Source: Labrys miyagiensis
GTDB taxonomy: Bacteria > Pseudomonadota > Alphaproteobacteria > Rhizobiales > Labraceae
NCBI RefSeq assembly: GCF_030160835.1
Contig: NZ_BSPC01000005.1
Span: forward strand, 649,525 to 713,524
Reading direction: 5' to 3'
DNA: 64,000 nucleotides
The translations under genes were made by a program, and so were the position numbers. Below, one piece after another: positions 60,029-64,000 of the stretch. Below the pieces are notes generated by a model, which had not been told where the DNA came from, did no database searches, and saw only the letters and a list, made by a program, of their open reading frames with translations. The stretch's first letter is position 1. Each line of letters begins with the position of its first letter.

Positions 60029-61267
60029 ATGAAGATGATCGGACGGATGGCGATGCTGATGGCAGGCGCCTCACTCTTGGCTTATGCCTCCGCGGCGCAG
60101 GCCGGCACCGTGCGTGTGACCATCGCCCAATATTCCAAGGGCACGGGCCCCTATTTCGAGGAAGCGGCCAAGGCCTTTGAGGCGGCCAATCCCGGCACCA
60201 CCATCCAGATCGAGGTCGTTCCCTGGGACAACCTGCAGCAGAAGCTGACCACCGACATCTCGGCCGGCACCAATGCCGATCTGTCGATCATCGGCACGCG
60301 CTGGCTGCTCGACTATGTCTCGAATGGCATCGTCGCCCCGCTCGACAGCTATATGACGCCCGAGATCAAAGGGCGCTTCATCGACACCTTCCTCTCCCCC
60401 TCGGTGCTGAACGGCAAGACCTATGGCCTGCCGATCGCCGCCTCCGCCCGCGCGATGTATTACAACAAGGACGTCTTCGCCAAGGCCGGCATCACCGAGC
60501 CGCCGAAGACCTGGGATGACTTCAAGGCCGCCGCCGCCAAGATCAAGGCCGCCACGCCGGACGTCGCGCCCTTCGGCCTGCAGGGCAAGGAAATCGAGAC
60601 GGACGTCTATTTCTATTACGGCCTGTGGGCGATGGGTGGCGATATCGTCAAGGATGGCAAGTCCGGTCTTGACGCCCAGGCGGCCAGCGATGCCGCCAAG
60701 ATGTACAAGAGCTTCATCGACGGTGGCCTCACCGAGCCGGGCGTGACCTCCTACGCCCGTGAGGACGTGCAGAACCTGTTCAAGCAGGGCAAGGTCGCCA
60801 CCGTGATCACCGCGCCCTTCCTGTCGGGCCAGATCAAGAAGGAAGCGCCGAACCTCAATTATGGCGTGGCGCCGATTCCCACCGGCCCTTCCGGCAAGAC
60901 CAGCACCTATGGTGTGACCGACTCCATCGTGCTGTTCCAGAACTCCAAGGTGAAGGACGAGGCCTTCAAGTTCCTCGACTTCCTGTTCACCACCGACCAG
61001 CGCACCAAGTTCGACAAGGTCGAAGGGTTCCTGCCGGTGAATGCCAAGGAAGCGCAGGATCCGCTGTTCGCCAACGATCCGGACCTGAAGGTCTTCGCTT
61101 CGCTGCTGCCGAACGCCCACTTCGCCCCGGTGATCCCGGGCTGGGAGGAAATCGCGCAGATCACCTCGAATGCGATCCAGAAGATCTATCTGGGCAAGGC
61201 CGACGACATCGACGCCACGCTGAAGGCCACGGCTGCGCAGGCAAACGACATCCTGAACAAGAAGTGA
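60029..61267 (+). CDS. Sugar ABC transporter substrate-binding protein
   Basis: A 412-residue periplasmic binding protein (family 1, UgpB/MalE group). The signal peptide is MKMIGRMAMLMAGASLLAYASAAQA. The mature protein starts GTVRVTIAQYSKGTGPYFEEAAKAFEAANPG. Typical landmarks are GKTYGLPIAASARAMYYNKDVFAKAGITEPPKTWDDFKAAAAKIKA and AFKFLDFLFTTDQRTKFDKVEGFLPVN. The sugar cannot be deduced. The permease genes follow after a repeat-filled gap of 316 bases. Confidence 0.95.
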   Translation: MKMIGRMAMLMAGASLLAYASAAQAGTVRVTIAQYSKGTGPYFEEAAKAFEAANPGTTIQIEVVPWDNLQQKLTTDISAGTNADLSIIGTRWLLDYVSNGIVAPLDSYMTPEIKGRFIDTFLSPSVLNGKTYGLPIAASARAMYYNKDVFAKAGITEPPKTWDDFKAAAAKIKAATPDVAPFGLQGKEIETDVYFYYGLWAMGGDIVKDGKSGLDAQAASDAAKMYKSFIDGGLTEPGVTSYAREDVQNLFKQGKVATVITAPFLSGQIKKEAPNLNYGVAPIPTGPSGKTSTYGVTDSIVLFQNSKVKDEAFKFLDFLFTTDQRTKFDKVEGFLPVNAKEAQDPLFANDPDLKVFASLLPNAHFAPVIPGWEEIAQITSNAIQKIYLGKADDIDATLKATAAQANDILNKK

Positions 61268-61316
61268 GGATGTGAGGAGCGGCTTGCGGCTTCAGCGGCC
61301 CGCAAGAGCGCGACGT

Positions 61317-61522
61317 GAGCCTCCCCCACGAAGCTGGGGGAGGTGGGCCGACGTGGTCGGCTCGGAGGGGGTGTGGGCCGCTAGCTCCCGTTTAACAAAT
61401 AGGGCTCTGCTCAGTCGTAGAACGAAGCTGAGCGTCTTTTTGTGAAGTTGAGCCCGTCGGGCCACACCCCATCCGACCTTGCTTCGCAAGGCCACCTTCC
61501 CCAGCTTCGTGGGGAAGGCTCC
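61317..61522. repeat. About 200-bp inverted repeat inside the sugar ABC operon
   Basis: The left arm is GAGCCTCCCCCACGAAGCTG, then GGAGGGGGTGTGGGCC. The right arm is GGGCCACACCCCATCC, then CCCAGCTTCGTGGGGAAGGC. The arms are reverse complements around a roughly 70-base centre that also has TCAGTCGTAGAACGAAGCTGA. Just before it a 7-bp hairpin (CTTGCGG/CCGCAAG near 61283-61306) follows the binding-protein stop. Together these fill the 61268-61583 gap. Confidence 0.83.
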
Positions 61523-61583
61523 ACGCCGCGGTCTTCCGTTCAAGATCGGCTGTTATCACCCCACCACCCGGAGAGCCTTTCTG

Positions 61584-62453
61584 ATGGGGCGGGCGACACC
61601 CTACTTACTCATCCTGCCAAGCTTCCTGATGGCGGCCTTCATCATCCTGTGGCCGCTCTACCAGATCGGGACGATCTCGGTTCATGACGTCAACCGCTTC
61701 GGCATGCTTCGCGATTTCTCGGGCATCGCCAATTTCCAGGCGTTGTTCAACGATCCCGACTTCATCGCCGCGCTCTGGCGCACCTTGGTGTGGACGGCGG
61801 GCGTGGTGATCGGCACGCTGGTCGTCTCGGTCCCCATAGCGCTCATCCTGAACGATGATTTCCACGGCCGGAGCCTGGCGCGCGTCATCGTCATGCTGCC
61901 CTGGGCGGTATCGCTCGCCATGATGGCCATCGTCTGGCGCTGGGCGCTGAACGGGGAGAGCGGTCTGCTCAATTCGGGCCTGAAAGGGCTCAGCCTGATC
62001 AACACCAATATCGAATGGCTGGCGCAGGCCTCCACCGCCTTCCCGATGCAGATCCTGATCGGCATCCTCGTCTCCATCCCCTTCACGGTGACGATCTTCC
62101 TCGGCGGCCTCTCCTCGGTGCCCGACGATCTCTATGACGCCGCCTCGGTGGAGGGCGCGAGCCACTGGCAGCAATTCCGCTACATCACGCTGCCTTTGCT
62201 GCGGCCCTTCATCAACATCGCCTTCGTGATGAACACCATCAACGTGTTCAACTCCTTCCCGATCATCTGGGTGACGACGCAGGGTGGCCCCGCCAACTCG
62301 ACCGACATCCTGGTGACCTATCTCTACAAGGTCGGCTTTCGCTTCGGGAAGCTGGGCGAGGCCTCGGCGGTGTCGATCATCATGTTCGCGCTGCTGCTGG
62401 TCTTCACCATCATCTATGTCAGGCTGGCGATGCGGGAGGAGAAGACGACATGA
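61584..62453 (+). CDS. Sugar ABC transporter permease 1 (MalF/UgpA type)
   Basis: A 289-residue membrane subunit with six helices. It starts [29 protein letters not shown]. The binding-protein-dependent EAA loop reads [26 protein letters not shown], which contacts the ATPase. The ATG at 61584 has GGAGAG about 9 bases upstream; the frame is open further back but enters the repeat. The stop overlaps the next ATG by 4 bases (ATGA). Confidence 0.94.
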   Translation: MGRATPYLLILPSFLMAAFIILWPLYQIGTISVHDVNRFGMLRDFSGIANFQALFNDPDFIAALWRTLVWTAGVVIGTLVVSVPIALILNDDFHGRSLARVIVMLPWAVSLAMMAIVWRWALNGESGLLNSGLKGLSLINTNIEWLAQASTAFPMQILIGILVSIPFTVTIFLGGLSSVPDDLYDAASVEGASHWQQFRYITLPLLRPFINIAFVMNTINVFNSFPIIWVTTQGGPANSTDILVTYLYKVGFRFGKLGEASAVSIIMFALLLVFTIIYVRLAMREEKTT

Positions 62454-63271
62454 GCAAGCTCAAGCGCTCCATCCTCTACTGGATCCTGCTGTCGCCCATG
62501 GTGGTGATGGCCCTCTTTCCCTTCGCGGTGATGTTCATCACGGCACTCAAGCCCACCAGCGAGATGCTGTCGCCGACCTGGTGGCCGAGCGAACCGACCT
62601 GGCGCAATTTCATCGACATGTGGAGCGAGACCGGTTTCGGCCCGGCGCTGCTGAATACGCTGATCGTGGCGCTGGCGACGACGGCGCTCGTCATCCTCAT
62701 CGCCATTCCCGCCGCCTATGCGCTCAGCCGCTACCGCTTCGCCGCGCGCGGGGCCTTCCGCCAATTCCTGCTGATCTCGCAGATGCTCTCGCCGATCGTT
62801 CTGGTGATCGGCCTGTTCCGGCTGATCGTCTATCTCGGCTTGATCGACAAGCTCAGCGGCCTCGTCTTCGTCTATATCGGCTTCAACCTCGCCTTCGCGG
62901 TGTGGATGTTGCAGAGCTATTTCACCACCATCCCGCGCGACCTCGAGGAGGCTGCCTGGATCGAGGGCGCCAGCCCCTTCAAGACGCTGGTGAAGGTGTT
63001 CCTGCCGCTCGCCGTGCCGGCTATCGTGGTGACGGCGATCTTCACCTTCATCTTCGCCTGGAACGAGTTTCCGCTCGCCCTCTCGATGCTGCGCCAGCAG
63101 GACAGCTACACCTTGCCGATCCAGATCGTGAACCAGGTGGCGGGGCGCTATACCATCGAATGGAACTATGTGATGGCGGCCGCCTTCGTCGCCACCATCC
63201 CCATCGCCATCATGTTCATGTGGCTGCAGCGCTATCTGATGCGCGGGCTGGCATTGGGGGCGGTGAAATAG
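62450..63271 (+). CDS. Sugar ABC transporter permease 2 (MalG/UgpE type)
   Basis: A 273-residue membrane subunit with six helices. It starts [35 protein letters not shown]. The EAA loop is [28 protein letters not shown]. The carboxy-terminal helix is [30 protein letters not shown]. It is translationally coupled to the first permease. It completes the importer with the binding protein and the UgpC-like ATPase. Confidence 0.95.
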   Translation: MSKLKRSILYWILLSPMVVMALFPFAVMFITALKPTSEMLSPTWWPSEPTWRNFIDMWSETGFGPALLNTLIVALATTALVILIAIPAAYALSRYRFAARGAFRQFLLISQMLSPIVLVIGLFRLIVYLGLIDKLSGLVFVYIGFNLAFAVWMLQSYFTTIPRDLEEAAWIEGASPFKTLVKVFLPLAVPAIVVTAIFTFIFAWNEFPLALSMLRQQDSYTLPIQIVNQVAGRYTIEWNYVMAAAFVATIPIAIMFMWLQRYLMRGLALGAVK

Positions 63272-63370
63272 CTGGGATCGCCGACTCTCGAGCCGGCTCT
63301 TCCATCCAGTTCAAGCGGCATTGCCGATCTTATTGAAGTAAAGGGCCGGCTGGAAAGCCGGCGATCCCGG
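63272..63370. repeat. REP-like pair with GCCGGCT arms
   Basis: CTGGGATCGCCGACTCTCGAGCC at the left is set against GGCCGGCTGGAAAGCCGGC then GATCCCGG at the right. Outer ends pair, inner cores differ. It fills the permease-RidA gap, directly against the RidA start, so the RidA ribosome site would lie within the repeat. Confidence 0.75.
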
Positions 63371-63371
63371 T

Positions 63372-63734
63372 ATGACCAAGCAGCATTTCGGCTCTGCCCA
63401 CGTCCCCCTCTCTCCCGCCGTGCGGGCGGGCGACAGCATCTACATCTCCGGTCAGGTGCCGACCTTGCCGGACGGCTCCGTGGTGCAGGGCGGCATCGAG
63501 GAGCAGACGCGCGCGGTGATGGACAATCTCGCCAAGGCCCTGGCGCTGGCCGGCGCCGGGCTCGAGGATGTGGTGAAGACCACGGTGATCCTGGTCGACG
63601 CGCGCGATTTCGGGGCCTTCAACAAGGTCTATGGCAGCTATTTCCCGACAAACCCACCCGCCCGCACCACGCTGGAGGCCCGGCTGATGATCGATATCAA
63701 GGTCGAGATCGAGGCCGTGGCGTATAAGCCTTAA
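63372..63734 (+). CDS. RidA family protein (enamine/imine deaminase-like)
   Basis: A 120-residue Rid/YjgF-type protein. Landmarks: AVRAGDSIYISGQVPTLPDGSVVQGGIEEQTRAVMDNLAKALALAGAGLEDVVKTTVILVD, and at the end NPPARTTLEARLMIDIKVEIEAVAY. The Arg in PARTT and the Glu in KVEIEAVA mark the active-site type of RidA, which hydrolyses reactive enamines and imines. Exact subfamily is uncertain. It may be cotranscribed with the permease genes through the repeat. Confidence 0.92.
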   Translation: MTKQHFGSAHVPLSPAVRAGDSIYISGQVPTLPDGSVVQGGIEEQTRAVMDNLAKALALAGAGLEDVVKTTVILVDARDFGAFNKVYGSYFPTNPPARTTLEARLMIDIKVEIEAVAYKP

Positions 63735-63735
63735 G

Positions 63736-63772
63736 CTGGGAGCGCGGACGTCCCGTCCGCTCTTGGAAACGA
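63736..63772. repeat. Single REP-like arm
   Basis: CTGGGAGCGCGGACGTCCCG is followed by TCCGCTCTTGGAAACGAC. It is a complete left arm of the family with its inner palindrome, 2 bases after the RidA stop. The partner arm is replaced by the start of the long inverted repeat that follows. Confidence 0.8.
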
Positions 63773-63784
63773 CTGCCTTGCTCA

Positions 63785-63985
63785 CACATGTCGCGCCACC
63801 CCTCACCTCTATCCTCTCCCCGTAAACGGGACGAGGGGGCGCAACTGGCGAGTTTTATTCTTTGGCGTCTCATCTCGCCCATCCGGTTGGGCGAGATGAG
63901 ACGTCACAAGTGGAAGCGCGCCTTTGAAGTCCCCTCGCCCCGTTTACGGGGAGAGGATAGAGGTGAGCGACTATCTGAGCTGTCA
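63785..63985. repeat. Long inverted repeat (GAGAGGATAGAGGTGAGGGG type)
   Basis: The left arm is CCCCTCACCTCTATCCTCTC then GTAAACGGGACGAGGGGGCG. The right arm is its complement, ending GAGAGGATAGAGGTGAGCG. The central palindrome is CATCTCGCCCATCC/GGTTGGGCGAGATGAGACG. It has the same order of parts as 52852-53043. No gene is supported from 63735 to the end of the window. Confidence 0.85.
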
Positions 63986-64000
63986 AGTTGCATTGGCAAA

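Overview
The window looks like a chromosomal stretch from a GC-rich alphaproteobacterium of the order Hyphomicrobiales (Rhizobiales). The evidence is the split three-gene proton-translocating transhydrogenase (pntAA-pntAB-pntB) next to an aa3-type cytochrome oxidase subunit IV, an IalB-family gene, a TIGR02302/DUF4175 protein, aerobic cobalamin genes, and many intergenic palindromes of kinds common in this order. The genus cannot be fixed from the sequence alone.

Layout. 1-2.8 kb: 5' end of htpX, an L,D-transpeptidase, leuD and a small membrane protein. 3-5.1 kb: a trimethylamine-methyltransferase-like (MttB) gene and a ParE/ribbon-helix-helix toxin-antitoxin pair. 5.2-10.7 kb: cytochrome oxidase subunit IV, pntAA-AB-B, a glutathione transferase and glucokinase. 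10.7-15.5 kb: transporters, a LysR regulator, a membrane protein and a YjbR protein. 16-18.9 kb: a 939-residue protein that joins a serine carboxypeptidase (S10) to a sedolisin (S53). 19-27.4 kb: a catabolic block with an enolase-superfamily dehydratase, an aldehyde dehydrogenase, an iron alcohol dehydrogenase, a second MttB homologue and a dimethylglycine-dehydrogenase-like flavoprotein. 27.5-33.2 kb: an Xre/RES toxin-antitoxin pair with a strong operator, a GT28-type glycosyltransferase, and a secreted helical-repeat protein coupled to a DUF3142 protein. 33.3-35.8 kb: a TMADH/StcD-like demethylase and a GFA-family protein. 36-42 kb: TIGR02302 protein, cobQ, cobD and tRNA-Ala(CGC). 42-45.2 kb: small membrane protein, LysR regulator and a TauE-like exporter.

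45.2-50.9 kb is an AT-richer mosaic island: an IalB-like gene, a filamentous-haemagglutinin (TpsA/CdiA-like) N-terminus, an out-of-frame C-terminal nuclease-like toxin piece, an AT-rich putative immunity gene, then decayed haemagglutinin and toxin-tail fragments. It reads as a rearranged contact-dependent inhibition or polymorphic-toxin locus. 50.9-57.1 kb: a DHA2 drug transporter, glyoxalase I, an unknown protein, methylmalonate-semialdehyde dehydrogenase with a divergent LysR gene, and a PemK/Phd pair. 57.1-63.7 kb: a sugar ABC system (UgpC-like ATPase plus SDR on the minus strand; binding protein and two permeases on the plus strand), split by a HigBA-type pair with an apparently leaderless promoter, followed by a RidA gene.

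Shared threads: (1) several genes fit demethylation of methylated amines or betaines (two MttB homologues, a DMGDH-like and a StcD-like flavoprotein, a GFA protein) near corrinoid synthesis genes; (2) four separate type II toxin-antitoxin pairs plus the toxin island; (3) a dense set of intergenic inverted repeats from several families, some of which hold terminators or encode the last codons of neighbouring genes. No transposase, integrase, rRNA or CRISPR array was seen.
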